Below, piece after piece: positions 7,308 to 16,418 of a stretch of 64,000 bases of DNA (position 1 is its first letter; every line of letters starts with the position of its first letter). Source of the stretch: Cohnella rhizoplanae (GTDB taxonomy: Bacteria; Bacillota; Bacilli; Paenibacillales; Paenibacillaceae); the NCBI RefSeq assembly GCF_948329515.1, contig NZ_CAOJCN010000009.1, positions 1 through 64,000 of the forward strand, in the 5' to 3' direction. Below the pieces are notes generated by a model. That model was not told the origin of the DNA, made no database searches, and saw only the letters and a program-made list of their open reading frames with translations. A program made the position numbers and the translations under genes.

Positions 7308-8753
7308 TTATGAATTCTTCAGACGATCCATGAGCAGTTTGTTAACCAAGCCCGGATTGGCCTTGCCCTTGGTCTCCTTCATGATCTGGCCGACGAGGAA
7401 GCCTATCGCCTTGTCCTTGCCGCCGCGGAAATCCTCGACCGACTGCGGGTTGGCCTCGACGATCCGGTCGACGATGGCCAGGATGGCGCCTTCGTCGCTG
7501 ATCTGTACGAGTCCCTGCTCCTCGACGATCTGCTGCGGCAGCTTGCCGGACTCCAGCATCGCCTTGAACACGGTCTTGGCGATCTTGGAGCTGATCGTAC
7601 CCTTGGCGATGAGTTGGATCATCTCGCCAAGTGCCTGTCCCGTAATCGGCACCTGCTGGATCTCTAAGTTGTTCGCGTTCAAGTAGCCAAGCAGATCGCC
7701 CATGATCCAGTTCGCCGAAGCCTTGGCGTCTTCGGTATACTTGAGCGATTCTTCGAAGAAATCGGCGAGCTTCATCGACGACGTGATGACGCCCGCGTCG
7801 TAGGACGGCAAGCCGTATTCCTGCGTATACCGCGCCTGTCGCGCATCCGGAAGCTCGGGAATCGAGGCGCGAACGCGTTCTTTCCACTCGGCGCTGATCT
7901 CCACCCGAACCAGGTCCGGATCCGGGAAGTAGCGGTAATCATGCGCTTCTTCCTTGGAGCGCATGCTGAACGTCTTGCCTTGGGACTCGTCCCAACGGCG
8001 CGTCTCCTGCACGACCTTGCCGCCGCCGTCCAGCACGTCGGACTGGCGCATGACCTCGTACTCGAGGCCGCGCTGCACGCCGCGGAAGGAGTTCATGTTC
8101 TTCAGCTCGGTGCGCGTGCCGAACTTCTCCTGACCCCAGGGACGAATGCTGACATTGGCGTCGCAGCGCAGGCTGCCTTCCTCCATCTTGACGTCGGATA
8201 CGTCGCAATATTGCATGATGGCCTTCAGCTTCTCGAGATAGGCCTTAGCCTCTTCGGGAGAGCGGATATCCGGCTCGGAGACGATCTCGACGAGCGGCGT
8301 GCCGACGCGGTTGAGATCGACGAGCGAGCCGAGGCCCCCGTCCATATGCGTCAGCTTGCCCGCGTCTTCCTCGAGATGAAGACGCGTGATGCCGATGCGC
8401 TTGGTCTGGCCGTTCACTTCGATGTCGATCCAGCCGTTCGAGCCGATCGGCTCGTCGTACTGCGAGATCTGGTATGCCTTCGGCGAATCGGGATAAAAAT
8501 AGTTTTTGCGGTCGAACTTGCACCAGTCGGCGATCTCGCAGTTGATGGCCATGGCGGCCTTCATCGCGTATTCGACGGCCTGGCGGTTCAGGACGGGCAG
8601 TACGCCCGGATGGCCGAGACATACGGGGCAAGTATGGCTGTTGGGCGACGCCCCGAACGAGGTCTCGCAGCCGCAGAAGATCTTCGTCTTCGTGTGCAGC
8701 TCCACGTGCACCTCGAGGCCGACGACCGTCTCGTATGGGGATACGGTGGACAT
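7308..8753 (-). CDS. gatB: Aspartyl/glutamyl-tRNA amidotransferase subunit B
   Basis: This 481-residue subunit binds and activates misacylated tRNA in the GatCAB complex, converting Glu-tRNA(Gln) or Asp-tRNA(Asn) to the amide. It has the diagnostic start [13 protein letters not shown], the Cys cluster CGCETSFG and CPVCLGHPG for zinc, and the C-terminal YqeY-like tail ending near VNKLLMDRL. Length is normal. The start ATG at 8753 has AGGAGGAAC at 8762-8770, immediately downstream of the gatA stop. The order gatC-gatA-gatB is the usual one in Firmicutes. Confidence 0.98.
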   Translation of the reverse strand: MSTVSPYETVVGLEVHVELHTKTKIFCGCETSFGASPNSHTCPVCLGHPGVLPVLNRQAVEYAMKAAMAINCEIADWCKFDRKNYFYPDSPKAYQISQYDEPIGSNGWIDIEVNGQTKRIGITRLHLEEDAGKLTHMDGGLGSLVDLNRVGTPLVEIVSEPDIRSPEEAKAYLEKLKAIMQYCDVSDVKMEEGSLRCDANVSIRPWGQEKFGTRTELKNMNSFRGVQRGLEYEVMRQSDVLDGGGKVVQETRRWDESQGKTFSMRSKEEAHDYRYFPDPDLVRVEISAEWKERVRASIPELPDARQARYTQEYGLPSYDAGVITSSMKLADFFEESLKYTEDAKASANWIMGDLLGYLNANNLEIQQVPITGQALGEMIQLIAKGTISSKIAKTVFKAMLESGKLPQQIVEEQGLVQISDEGAILAIVDRIVEANPQSVEDFRGGKDKAIGFLVGQIMKETKGKANPGLVNKLLMDRLKNS

Positions 8754-8771
8754 GAGTGGTTGTTCCTCCTA

Positions 8772-10223
8772 TTAGAGCGCCGGGCGCAGCTTGTGGAATT
8801 CGGTCATGCCTTCGAAGGCATGGGCCGCGCGGAGCACGGTCGATTCGTCGAACGGTTTGCCTATGATCTGCAGGCCGACCGGCAATCCGTCCGCGAGCCC
8901 GCAGGGCACGCTGATCGCCGGCACGCCGGCCAGGCTCACCGGGATGGTGCAGATGTCGTTGAGATACATCGTAAGCGGATCGCCGACCTGCTCGCCGATG
9001 CGGAACGCCGTCGTCGGCGCCGTAGGTCCCACGATGAGGTCGAAGCGCTCGAACGCCTGGTCGAAGTCGCGCTTGATGAGCGTACGGACCTGCTGCGCCT
9101 TCTTATAATAAGCGTCATAGTAGCCGGAGCTGAGCGCGTACGTGCCCAGCATGATCCGCCGCTTGACCTCGGGGCCGAAGCCCTCGCTGCGGGACCTCTT
9201 GTACAGGTCCAGCAGGTTGGCCGGGTCCTCCGCGCGCACGCCGTAGCGGACGCCGTCGAACCTCGCCAGGTTCGAGGATGCTTCGGACGAAGCGAGCAGA
9301 TAATAAGTGGCGATCGCATAATCGGTATGCGGCAGGGACACTTCTTCCCAAACCGCGCCGAGGGATTCGAAGGTCTTAAGCGCCTCCATCACGCGCGCTT
9401 TGACCTGAGGATCGATGCCCTCGCCAAGGTATTCCTTGGCTACTCCGATGCGCAGGCCCTTGATGTCGCCGGTCAGCGAAGCCGTATAGTCGGGAATCTC
9501 GACGTTCGCGGACGTCGTGTCGCGCTTGTCGTGGCCGGCGATCGCCTGAAGGACGTAAGCCGAGTCCTCCACGTTCTTGGTCAACGGTCCGATCTGGTCG
9601 AGCGACGAAGCGAAGGCGACTAGGCCGTAGCGGGACACGAGGCCGTAAGTCGGCTTCAGGCCGACGATCCCGCAGTAAGCGGCGGGCTGGCGAATCGAGC
9701 CGCCGGTGTCCGAACCGAGGGAGAAATAAACCTGTCCGGCCGCAACGGAAGCCGCCGAGCCGCCGCTGGAGCCGCCTGGCACGCGATCGGTGTCCCACGG
9801 GTTGCGGGTGAGCTGATACGCGGAGTTCTCGTTGGAGCCGCCCATGGCGAACTCGTCCATGTTGAGCTTGCCCATCGTGACGGACTGGGCCGTTTTTAGC
9901 TTCTCGACGACCGTCGCATCGTAAATGGGATCGTAATTGGCCAGAAATCGGCTCGCGCAAGTCGTGCGGAGCCCTTCGGTGACGATATTGTCCTTGATGC
10001 CGGCCGGGAGACCGTACAGCAGTCCCCGCTCCGCTGCGCCCGACGCGTCCATCGCGCTCGCCTGGGCGAGCGCGCCTTCTTCGTTCAAAGCCAGGAACGC
10101 GCCGATCTTGCCGTCGGTCTCGGCGATGCGGGCGGCCGAAGCTTCCACGAGTTCCCGAACCGACAAATCTTTATGATGAAGCCTATCGTGCACTTCGGAT
10201 AATCTCAGGTTAAACAGCGACAA
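8772..10223 (-). CDS. gatA: Glutamyl-tRNA(Gln) amidotransferase subunit A
   Basis: This 483-residue amidase-signature enzyme hydrolyses glutamine and passes ammonia to GatB. The Ser-cis-Ser-Lys triad is visible as Lys77 (GIKDNI), Ser152 (GGSSGGSAA) and Ser176 ([10 protein letters not shown]). Length and motifs are those of a fully functional GatA. The start is TTG at 10223, with GGAGGA seven bases upstream. It follows gatC by 24 bases and precedes gatB by 18. Confidence 0.98.
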   Translation of the reverse strand: MSLFNLRLSEVHDRLHHKDLSVRELVEASAARIAETDGKIGAFLALNEEGALAQASAMDASGAAERGLLYGLPAGIKDNIVTEGLRTTCASRFLANYDPIYDATVVEKLKTAQSVTMGKLNMDEFAMGGSNENSAYQLTRNPWDTDRVPGGSSGGSAASVAAGQVYFSLGSDTGGSIRQPAAYCGIVGLKPTYGLVSRYGLVAFASSLDQIGPLTKNVEDSAYVLQAIAGHDKRDTTSANVEIPDYTASLTGDIKGLRIGVAKEYLGEGIDPQVKARVMEALKTFESLGAVWEEVSLPHTDYAIATYYLLASSEASSNLARFDGVRYGVRAEDPANLLDLYKRSRSEGFGPEVKRRIMLGTYALSSGYYDAYYKKAQQVRTLIKRDFDQAFERFDLIVGPTAPTTAFRIGEQVGDPLTMYLNDICTIPVSLAGVPAISVPCGLADGLPVGLQIIGKPFDESTVLRAAHAFEGMTEFHKLRPAL

Positions 10224-10247
10224 TGCAGCTTCCTCCTCGGAGTTGTT

Positions 10248-10535
10248 CTATTCCAATACGGCCGGTACTTTGAATTGATCGTCCTCGGCCTCCGGCGCAT
10301 TGCGAAGCACCTTCTCGATCGGCAGCGAGGACCGCGGCGCGTCCTCTCGCATGACGTTGGACATCGGCAGCACATGGCTGGTCGGCTCGACGCCCGTCGT
10401 ATCGAGTCCGTTCAGTTTTTCGGCGTATTTAAGAATGGCGTTCAGTTGGCCGGTGAACTGCTCTTTTTCTTCGTCTGTCAGCGTCAGCCGCGCCAGGTTG
10501 GCGACGTGCTCGACGTCTTTTGCGGTAATGCTCAT
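10248..10535 (-). CDS. gatC: Glutamyl-tRNA(Gln) amidotransferase subunit C
   Basis: This 95-residue protein is the small clamp subunit that stabilises the GatA-GatB pair. It has the family signature [17 protein letters not shown] at the N-terminus and the MREDAPR stretch before the C-terminal tail. I start it at ATG 10535 because AAAAGGAGAG lies ten bases upstream; an upstream in-frame extension would overlap the promoter. It is the first gene of the operon. Confidence 0.97.
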   Translation of the reverse strand: MSITAKDVEHVANLARLTLTDEEKEQFTGQLNAILKYAEKLNGLDTTGVEPTSHVLPMSNVMREDAPRSSLPIEKVLRNAPEAEDDQFKVPAVLE

Positions 10536-10581
10536 TGGACCGTATCTCTCCTTTTGCTTCAATACCCTTTCAATTCTCATT

Positions 10582-10610
10582 ATTATATCGGACATGCCGG
10601 GGGAACTCAA
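10582..10610 (-). promoter_or_regulatory. Promoter of gatCAB
   Basis: On the minus strand TTGAGT (10605-10610) and a perfect TATAAT (10582-10587) are 17 bases apart, about 47 bases upstream of the gatC start. Confidence 0.8.
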
Positions 10611-10718
10611 TCCGCGCGCGGCTTCCGCGATGTTTCATAAACGAGGATATTGGGGAAATAATTAGATCGAATTGTCGGACGTCAATGTCATCATCATATA
10701 TAGGGGAGGTTGTCTTTC

Positions 10719-11816
10719 ATGTCGACTCGTCAATCACTCCAAAAACAAGCGCCGCTGCGGGACAGCGGCTATGTAGAATTCCAGGTCGAGCGGGATTCGG
10801 ATGCCGCGCAGATGTTGGCCGAACTGCTGGGGCCGCGCGGAGAAAACGGGCAGTGGAGTATCAGGTACGACAACTACCAGCAGCTGCTTCAGATGCTGAA
10901 CGCCGTCGACCGCAAGCTGACGGATAACCAGAAGGAATCGCTCTGGTGCAGAATCGCTTATGAAAAGCAACCTGCGTCGGAAGCGGAAGAAAGCGACGGT
11001 TGGGTCCGCGCGACGCGGCTGTTGACCGGGTTCGGCCCTCACCGCGTTGTCGACTATATCGCGAACAGACGGTTTTCCAGCCATATGCAGCCTATCGTGC
11101 AATTGAGCGGCGCGCCGATCGGTTACGAGCTGCTGCTGCGGCCGCTGCCCGAGCAGCCGCCGTTCCGGCCGTCGGAGTTGTTCGCGGCGGCGCGCGAAGC
11201 GGGGCTTCATTCGTTCCTGGACCGCGAGGCGCGGAGCAGCGCCATTCGTGTCGCTTCGCGGCAGCTGCCCGCCGGCGTCAAGAAGTTCATCAACTTCCTG
11301 CCGTCGTCGATCTACAGTCCCGAAGAATGCCTCCAGCAGACCTTCGAGCGCATCATCATGAGCGGGATGGATCCGGCCGACTTCGTGTTCGAGGTCGTGG
11401 AGACGGAGCGGCTGGACGACGTGAAGCATTTGAACAAAGTGTTCTCGACCTACCGCAACATGGGCATACGTCTCGCGATGGACGATCTCGGCGACGAGTT
11501 CGCCACCGTGGAAGTCATGGAGCAGCTCAAACCGGATTACGTCAAGCTGGATCGTAAATGGATCTCGGGCTGCGACGCCGACGCAGACAAGCAGCGCCGG
11601 ATCGAAGACGTGCTCGAGCGGGCTTCGCGCTTCCACGGCGTCGTGCTGGCGGAGGGCGTCGAGCGCGAGGAAGAATGGCGCTATCTGCGTCAGGCGGGCG
11701 TACCGCTCATGCAGGGTTATCTGTTCGGCCGCCCCGCTCCCGTACCGATGCCTATACAGTTCGGTCAATCGGCTTCGAATTCGAAGTCGGCATCCACGTC
11801 GGCTGTCCGGAACTAA
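10719..11816 (+). CDS. EAL domain protein, likely cyclic-di-GMP phosphodiesterase
   Basis: This 365-residue soluble protein has an N-terminal region of about 100 residues without a known domain and an EAL domain at about 110-350. The signature Glu is in YELLLRP (Glu137), and the other metal and substrate positions are present: Asn192 (INFLP), Glu225 (FEVVET), the Asp pair 255-256 (MDDLG), Lys276 (VKLD), the late Glu (LAEGVE) and the final GYLFGRP. An active phosphodiesterase is therefore expected. No receiver or membrane domain is visible. The ATG at 10719 has AGGGGAGGT upstream. Two GGDEF proteins lie 15 kb away. The gene precedes ohr by 28 bases, so both may share a transcript. Confidence 0.88.
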   Translation: MSTRQSLQKQAPLRDSGYVEFQVERDSDAAQMLAELLGPRGENGQWSIRYDNYQQLLQMLNAVDRKLTDNQKESLWCRIAYEKQPASEAEESDGWVRATRLLTGFGPHRVVDYIANRRFSSHMQPIVQLSGAPIGYELLLRPLPEQPPFRPSELFAAAREAGLHSFLDREARSSAIRVASRQLPAGVKKFINFLPSSIYSPEECLQQTFERIIMSGMDPADFVFEVVETERLDDVKHLNKVFSTYRNMGIRLAMDDLGDEFATVEVMEQLKPDYVKLDRKWISGCDADADKQRRIEDVLERASRFHGVVLAEGVEREEEWRYLRQAGVPLMQGYLFGRPAPVPMPIQFGQSASNSKSASTSAVRN

Positions 11817-11844
11817 ATATAAGCATGCCAAAGGAGCTTAGAAG

Positions 11845-12264
11845 ATGAATAAGATTTATACCGCGCAAGTCACTTCCAAAGGCGGCCGGGAGGGTTTCGT
11901 CAAGTCGTCGGACGGCAAGCTGAACATGAAGCTGTCCCAGCCTTCTGCATCGGCAGACAGCGCGACGAACCCTGAGCAGCTTTTTGCAGCCGGCTTTGCA
12001 GCGTGCTTCCACAGCGCCCTGAAGTTAATCGCCAAAAATAAGGGCATCGAGACGGAAGGATCGGAGGTCGTCGCCGAAGTTTCTCTTTTCAAAGGAGACG
12101 GTGCGGATTTCCGACTGTCCGTCGTGCTTAACGTGAACGTGCCCGGCCTCGACGCAGGACAAGCTCAATCGCTCGCCGAGGAAGCGCATCAAGTATGCCC
12201 GTACTCCAGGGCGACCCGCGGCGATATCGACGTGGAAGTGAAGGCGGCTGCCTCCCAGCGCTGA
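11845..12264 (+). CDS. ohr: Organic hydroperoxide resistance protein Ohr
   Basis: This 139-residue OsmC/Ohr-family peroxidase reduces organic hydroperoxides with two redox Cys residues. Both are present: Cys54 (FAACFHSAL) and Cys118 (HQVCPYSRATRG), with Glu44 and Arg16 in the expected places. The motif around Cys118 is typical of Ohr rather than OsmC. The start ATG has AAAGGAGCTTAGAAG upstream. No OhrR gene is adjacent, and no obvious OhrR inverted repeat was seen, so regulation may be by read-through from the EAL gene. Confidence 0.93.
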   Translation: MNKIYTAQVTSKGGREGFVKSSDGKLNMKLSQPSASADSATNPEQLFAAGFAACFHSALKLIAKNKGIETEGSEVVAEVSLFKGDGADFRLSVVLNVNVPGLDAGQAQSLAEEAHQVCPYSRATRGDIDVEVKAAASQR

Positions 12265-12279
12265 TCTCTGCTCGAATGC

Positions 12280-12334
12280 AAAAAAAGAAGCTTCCTGTCC
12301 GCATTGTCGCGGATGGGGAAGCTTCTTTCTTTTT
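12280..12334. terminator. Bidirectional terminator
   Basis: AAGAAGCTTCC and GGAAGCTTCTT form an 11-bp stem with an inner CCGC/GCGG pairing, with A- and T-runs on both sides. It separates ohr from the convergent gene. Confidence 0.9.
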
Positions 12335-12345
12335 CCGAAGGACGG

Positions 12346-12723
12346 TTAAATCCAAGCCTTGAGATTCACGAGCCGGATGAACTCCTCGCGGCTCTGCGTC
12401 TCGCGCGGTGACTCTTCCTCCGCATCGTCGAGTTCGCCGTTCATGATTCGCTTGAACAATTCCTCGTTATGCGTCGCCAAGGCGTAGTCGATCAGCGCCT
12501 CTCGGCCGATACGCTCCGCCTCCAGCTCGAGAAGGACTTCCTCCATCTCGATGTCTGACGCGGGCACGTAATATTGACGGTTCGCGTTGGGAACCCGGAT
12601 GATATAGTCGAAGGCGCTGTCGTTGTTGCGGTCATAGGCGATGACATAGCCGTATTCGCCGACGGGCATATTCTGCTCGAAACGGTCGTTTACGATGATG
12701 ATCTTCTCCCCCAGCTTCAGCAT
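12346..12723 (-). CDS. IDEAL-domain protein
   Basis: This 125-residue protein has an N-terminal beta-rich part (residues about 1-60, with KLGEKIIIVN and a GEYGYVIAYD turn) that could be a KOW- or SH3-like barrel. A helical segment follows with REALIDYALATHNEELF (about 80-96), which matches the short IDEAL domain found in small Firmicute proteins. An acidic linker and tail follow. Function is not known for this combination. The ATG at 12723 is chosen because GGGAGGGAG lies upstream. Confidence 0.65.
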   Translation of the reverse strand: MLKLGEKIIIVNDRFEQNMPVGEYGYVIAYDRNNDSAFDYIIRVPNANRQYYVPASDIEMEEVLLELEAERIGREALIDYALATHNEELFKRIMNGELDDAEEESPRETQSREEFIRLVNLKAWI

Positions 12724-12823
12724 GCCGTTTCTCCCTCCCCTGATCAAGCGGACATGAATCCTAGCTACTTATCCTACTATCCTACTAGATAACGCGAAAA
12801 TTGTCCAAGCCGTATCTCGTTTG

Positions 12824-14038
12824 CTAGGATCCGGATGGAAGGATATACAGCCGCTCGGGCGAGGCGGTCAGCGTGCGGAAGCCGCCGGCCGTGATCGCGT
12901 ACGTATTCTCGATGCCCACCACTCCGCGGCCGGGAAACGTAAACTTGGGCTCAATGGCCAGTACGACGCCCGGCTCGAGCGGCTCGGAGAAGCCTCGCGC
13001 GAGTACCGGCCACTCGTCGATCTCGAGGCCGATGCCGTGGCCCAGAAACTTGACCTGGTCCGCGCCGAAGCCCATGAAATGCCCGGCTAATCCGGCCTCG
13101 TCCGCAAGCCGGACCGCCTCCGCATACAGCGCCTCCGGCGACGCGCCCGGCCGCAGCAGCGACTCGACGTGCCGGAGGATGCGCACGGCGGCATCGTACG
13201 CCCGCATCAGCTCAGCGTCCAGCTCGCCGATGACGGCGGTGCGGGTCTGATCGATCGTGTACCCGTCGATGCAGCAGCCGATATCCAGCAGGATCGGCTC
13301 GCCCGCGGCGATCGGCCTGCGGCTCGCGCTCTGGGGCGCGGCTGGCGTAAGCCCTCTGCCTCCGGCAGGTCCATCGAAATAAGAGGGCTCCGCCGCCGCC
13401 TCGCCCGCCGCGACCATGCCGGTCATGATCTCCTGGTTGTACCCCCGCATGCGCATGAGTCCGATATGCCCCATTCGCCGCATCTCGCTCTCTAGGATCG
13501 TCATGACCTCAAGCTCCGTCATGCCGGCGCGAATGCGCCCGAGCGCCACGTCGAGGGCTGCCGCTGCAGCCGCTGCGGCGGTCTCGATCCGTGCGATCTC
13601 GTAAGCCGACTTGACCGAACGGACCTGCCTCATGATTGCAGACCCGTCGCGCAGCATCAGATTCGGCGCCGCCTCCTGCAGCCTCAAATAGAGCTGGGCG
13701 GGCAATACGTCGAGATCCGCGCCGACCGCCGGGCGACCGCCTTTCTCGAACAACTCGGGGTAATCCGCGGCGAGCTTAGAACCGAAATCGCGGAACGACC
13801 CGAGGGGCACGGTCCTGACCGACGATTCCGCAACGGCGCGGCTCAAGCTCCGGCGAACATAATAAGTAGCTTCACCCTGCACCGGAATGAACAGATAACC
13901 TGTCTGCATCGAGCCGGCCCAGTAGTACAATCCGACGTTTTGCGTGATCAGGCAAGCTTGCATGCCGCTGTTCGCCATCCGGCGCCGAAGCCGGCTTCGC
14001 CTCTCTTCAAGCTCTTCTGCCTTTAACGTTTCATTCAA
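12824..14038 (-). CDS. M24 family (Xaa-Pro-type) metallopeptidase
   Basis: This protein of about 404 residues has a creatinase-like N-terminal domain (about 1-135) and a pita-bread catalytic domain. The five metal ligands of M24B peptidases are visible: two Asp in LLDIG...DGYTIDQTRT, His in FLGHGIGLEIDE, Glu in LAIEPKF and Glu in VGIENTY. It should cleave X-Pro bonds or a related dipeptide. The TTG at 14038 is favoured, because a GGGGG run sits eight bases upstream; an ATG at 14083 in the same frame has no ribosome site and lies next to the terminator hairpin. No export signal is seen. Confidence 0.88.
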   Translation of the reverse strand: MNETLKAEELEERRSRLRRRMANSGMQACLITQNVGLYYWAGSMQTGYLFIPVQGEATYYVRRSLSRAVAESSVRTVPLGSFRDFGSKLAADYPELFEKGGRPAVGADLDVLPAQLYLRLQEAAPNLMLRDGSAIMRQVRSVKSAYEIARIETAAAAAAAALDVALGRIRAGMTELEVMTILESEMRRMGHIGLMRMRGYNQEIMTGMVAAGEAAAEPSYFDGPAGGRGLTPAAPQSASRRPIAAGEPILLDIGCCIDGYTIDQTRTAVIGELDAELMRAYDAAVRILRHVESLLRPGASPEALYAEAVRLADEAGLAGHFMGFGADQVKFLGHGIGLEIDEWPVLARGFSEPLEPGVVLAIEPKFTFPGRGVVGIENTYAITAGGFRTLTASPERLYILPSGS

Positions 14039-14085
14039 TCGGCTGACCCCCAACCTTTGGCTTTTTGCTATTTTATCATGCATGC

Positions 14086-14122
14086 AAAAAAAGCGCTGTC
14101 CCCCTCCGCGGGAAACTGCGCT
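14086..14122 (-). terminator. Terminator of the Tad-like operon
   Basis: On the minus strand AGCGC...GCGCT with an inner TCCC/GGGA pairing is followed by seven T residues. It follows the last gene (stop at 14147) of the Tad-like cluster. Confidence 0.8.
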
Positions 14123-14146
14123 AATAAGACTAGAGTATGGCGTTGC

Positions 14147-14632
14147 TCAAGCGAACACAAGCTCTGCCGAGCCTTTTAAATCCCACTCGATCGGATCGAT
14201 CATCCCGAATACGCGCGGACAAGCAAGATGCACGATCATGACGATGCCCGGCCTGAGCAGCGTAACCTCATAATCGTAGTCGGCATTGCGATAGGTATAA
14301 GGAAAAGCGAATTGTTCATTAATGATGGCAAATTCGACGATCTCCGGCGCCGTCTCCAGCCACTCTCCCTCGAGCGGGGACAGGTCGGGATCAAGCCTAA
14401 GGTTGGCAGCGAGATAGGCGCGCGCAGCCGCTCGGGCGGCTGTAGGATCGATGGAGAGCGTCCCCTCCTCCAGCTTGGTCCGATCCAGCTGTTGAGCCGC
14501 CGCATGAACGGCTCTGTCCACCGCCCGCTTGCCTTCGTGCAAGGTGCCCAGCGCCGTCTCCTCCTCGAGCTGCATGGCATGCAGCATCCACCAGACGACG
14601 ATCATGAGCAAGCTGAAGAGGAGCTTATGCAA
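14147..14632 (-). CDS. Membrane-anchored protein of the Tad-like locus (last gene)
   Basis: This 161-residue protein starts with one hydrophobic segment (about residues 3-20) and then a soluble domain rich in Ala, Glu and Leu that should face outward. The first part of that domain is helical; the second has beta-type sequence (YDYEVTLLRPGIVMIVHL). I do not recognise the family. By position it could be a minor pilin or a TadE/TadG-like component. The start is TTG at 14632, with GGAGGG nine bases upstream. It lies 17 bases after the preceding gene of the operon. Confidence 0.72.
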   Translation of the reverse strand: MHKLLFSLLMIVVWWMLHAMQLEEETALGTLHEGKRAVDRAVHAAAQQLDRTKLEEGTLSIDPTAARAAARAYLAANLRLDPDLSPLEGEWLETAPEIVEFAIINEQFAFPYTYRNADYDYEVTLLRPGIVMIVHLACPRVFGMIDPIEWDLKGSAELVFA

Positions 14633-14649
14633 AAGTGAATTCCCTCCCT

Positions 14650-15075
14650 TTACGGCACGTATTCGCTCATCTTCATGCCGGCGGCCGCCAGTCTGGCCTC
14701 GCCGGGAGGCGGATCGACGCCGATCAGTCTATCGATATCCATCAGTCCGTCGTACGGATACCGGATGACAAGCCGCAGTCCGCTTCCCCGTTCGAGAGGC
14801 GCGGCCGGGTCCGTCCCCGCAAGACCGCTGGTCGTCGTCACCTCGTACTCGAGCAGCGCCGGCCTGAAGCCGTATTCGGACAGTCTCGCCCGAGAGTCCG
14901 CGACCATCGTATCGTCGATATAACCGTAGCGCCCGCTCGCTCCAATCTCCAGCATATAATCCGCCTCTTGTTGCAGCAGCGCTTGGCGAAGCACGACGAC
15001 ATGCTTGTATACCGGAGAGAACATCAACCAGCAGAACAGGGTCGCGAATAGCACGAACACAAGCAGCTGTTTCAT
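14650..15075 (-). CDS. Membrane-anchored protein of the Tad-like locus
   Basis: This 141-residue protein has an N-terminal membrane segment (about residues 3-20, KQLLVFVLFATLFCWLMF) and an extracytoplasmic domain without recognised family. Its first residues, MKQLLVF, resemble those of the two tiny upstream peptides (MRQLLMT, MRNILIT), suggesting a shared export or anchoring mode. The ATG at 15075 overlaps the stop of the upstream 48-residue gene by the classic ATGA, so translation is probably coupled. Confidence 0.72.
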   Translation of the reverse strand: MKQLLVFVLFATLFCWLMFSPVYKHVVVLRQALLQQEADYMLEIGASGRYGYIDDTMVADSRARLSEYGFRPALLEYEVTTTSGLAGTDPAAPLERGSGLRLVIRYPYDGLMDIDRLIGVDPPPGEARLAAAGMKMSEYVP

Positions 15076-15218
15076 GGGCTGATTCGGGCGATCGCGCCTG
15101 CCATCCCCTCGCCGGAATCACGCATCCTCGCCTTCGTGCCCTCTTCTCCTCCCGCAACATTGATAAAGATGAGAGCGACGGTCAACAAGAGCATCACGGT
15201 CATCAGCAGCTGTCTCAT
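15072..15218 (-). CDS. Tiny membrane peptide 2 of the Tad-like locus (candidate pilin)
   Basis: This 48-residue peptide begins MRQLLMTVML and has one hydrophobic helix (about 3-22) followed by a short polar tail with Glu and Lys. The start has AAGGAGGAAC upstream. It is a paralogue in layout of the next small gene: both begin MR-x-(L/I)-L-x-TVM-x-L and end in a short charged tail. It ends in an ATGA overlap with the 141-residue gene. No canonical prepilin cleavage motif (Gly before a Glu at position five) is present, so a pilin role is inference from position in the operon. Confidence 0.75.
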   Translation of the reverse strand: MRQLLMTVMLLLTVALIFINVAGGEEGTKARMRDSGEGMAGAIARISP

Positions 15219-15244
15219 GCCGTTCCTCCTTCGCGATTGATCGG

Positions 15245-15394
15245 TTAAGGCTCCATGCTTCCGAGCGTCGTATTGGTCGTCGTGCCGTGCGTCTCGATAC
15301 GTGCCCTCGTCCCGGTCGTGTCGTTCGCTACGATCCCGTTGAACATGAGGGCGACAACGATTAGCATCATCACAGTAATTAAAATATTGCGCAT
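15245..15394 (-). CDS. Tiny membrane peptide 1 of the Tad-like locus (candidate pilin)
   Basis: This 49-residue peptide begins MRNILITVMM, has a hydrophobic helix (about 3-23) and a Thr-rich polar tail (DTTGTRAR and a THGTTTNTT stretch). Its ribosome site GGAAAGGAGGTG is the strongest of the cluster, which would fit an abundant structural subunit. It follows TadC by 68 bases. It is smaller than ordinary Flp pilins and lacks their cleavage motif; a type IV pilin identity is unproven. Confidence 0.75.
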   Translation of the reverse strand: MRNILITVMMLIVVALMFNGIVANDTTGTRARIETHGTTTNTTLGSMEP

Positions 15395-15462
15395 ATGAAG
15401 CACCTCCTTTCCTATTGGCGTCAAGTCTTCCGACAGAATGAAAATCGTGAAAGAATTAACGA

Positions 15463-16356
15463 CTACGGCTTCAGTACCTCGAACAGCTTCTGCGACTCAC
15501 GCACCCACGGGTATAGAAAAATTTGAAACGTGTAGAGGATCGGAAGCCCCGCCAATGCGAACAGCGCATATGAAGCCGTCTCTTTTCTTCCTGCCTTGGC
15601 GAGCTCGATGCTGGCCTTGTATTCGGCCAATACGTCCCTCAGCATCCGGTAAACCTCGTCGCTCTCGTGCATCCGCATGGAACGCATCGTCTCGGCGAAG
15701 CTATAACCCTCCGAAGTGCCCAGCCTTTCCTTGAAACGCAGGAGCGCCTTGTCAGCGTCGTAATACCACTCGTTGAGCAGCAATTGGAGATCGGCCCTGA
15801 TGATCCTGGTGTAAGCTAGACAGCGCACAAGCTTGCCGTGAAGATGCAGCCGGGAGCCCATATAATAGATCAACTGGTTCATGACGGCGATCAACTCGCG
15901 TCGGATCCGGTCGCTCCGGTACCTCCTGTAGGAATCGAGAAGGGTCTTGTCGAGCAGGGCGACGATGCCAGGCAGCATAATCACAGGCGCGACCGGCCAT
16001 CTCATGCTCTCCGGAAGCGCGCGGTAGGCAACGCCGACGCAGAGAGCGGCTACGCTGAAAACGCATATGAAAATCACGCTTCTCCTCGCGGCCAAATAAA
16101 CGGCCGGTTCGACCCGGATCCCGCAGCCGGCGAGCAGCAAGCGCCGCGCCTGCAGAGCGGTGCTCTCCGCTCCGCAGCCCATTGCCCGAAGCCACCAGAG
16201 CGGAGGCCCGCGCTTGCGCCAATTGGCGATCGACACCCGCCACCGCGGTCGCCGGTAAGTGACCGCGTGCAATAGAAACGCGACGCCGATCGCGCCGAAC
16301 ATGAATTGAACGAGCCACAATACGGCTTCATACACGCTTTGTCCCATATTCGCCAA
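15463..16356 (-). CDS. tadC: TadC-like inner-membrane platform protein
   Basis: This 297-residue protein has hydrophobic segments near residues 12-30, 88-108, 117-135 and 262-282, with a cytoplasmic helical region of about 120 residues between them. This is the T2SSF-type layout of Tad platform proteins. The start is TTG at 16356, with GGAGG nine bases upstream. It follows the TadB-like gene by 62 bases and would pair with it to form the platform on which the TadA ATPase works. Confidence 0.75.
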   Translation of the reverse strand: MANMGQSVYEAVLWLVQFMFGAIGVAFLLHAVTYRRPRWRVSIANWRKRGPPLWWLRAMGCGAESTALQARRLLLAGCGIRVEPAVYLAARRSVIFICVFSVAALCVGVAYRALPESMRWPVAPVIMLPGIVALLDKTLLDSYRRYRSDRIRRELIAVMNQLIYYMGSRLHLHGKLVRCLAYTRIIRADLQLLLNEWYYDADKALLRFKERLGTSEGYSFAETMRSMRMHESDEVYRMLRDVLAEYKASIELAKAGRKETASYALFALAGLPILYTFQIFLYPWVRESQKLFEVLKP

Positions 16357-16418
16357 TCGCGTTCGCCTCCGTATTTCGCAATCGCCAACTTCAGCGCTGT
16401 GCTTATTCGATCTATCCC

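Noticed and set aside
7941..9623. A 560-codon open frame on the plus strand, opposite gatB and gatA
   Set aside because: It is a shadow of the GC-rich amidotransferase genes; both are full length and conserved on the other strand, and the frame has no ribosome site or recognisable domain.
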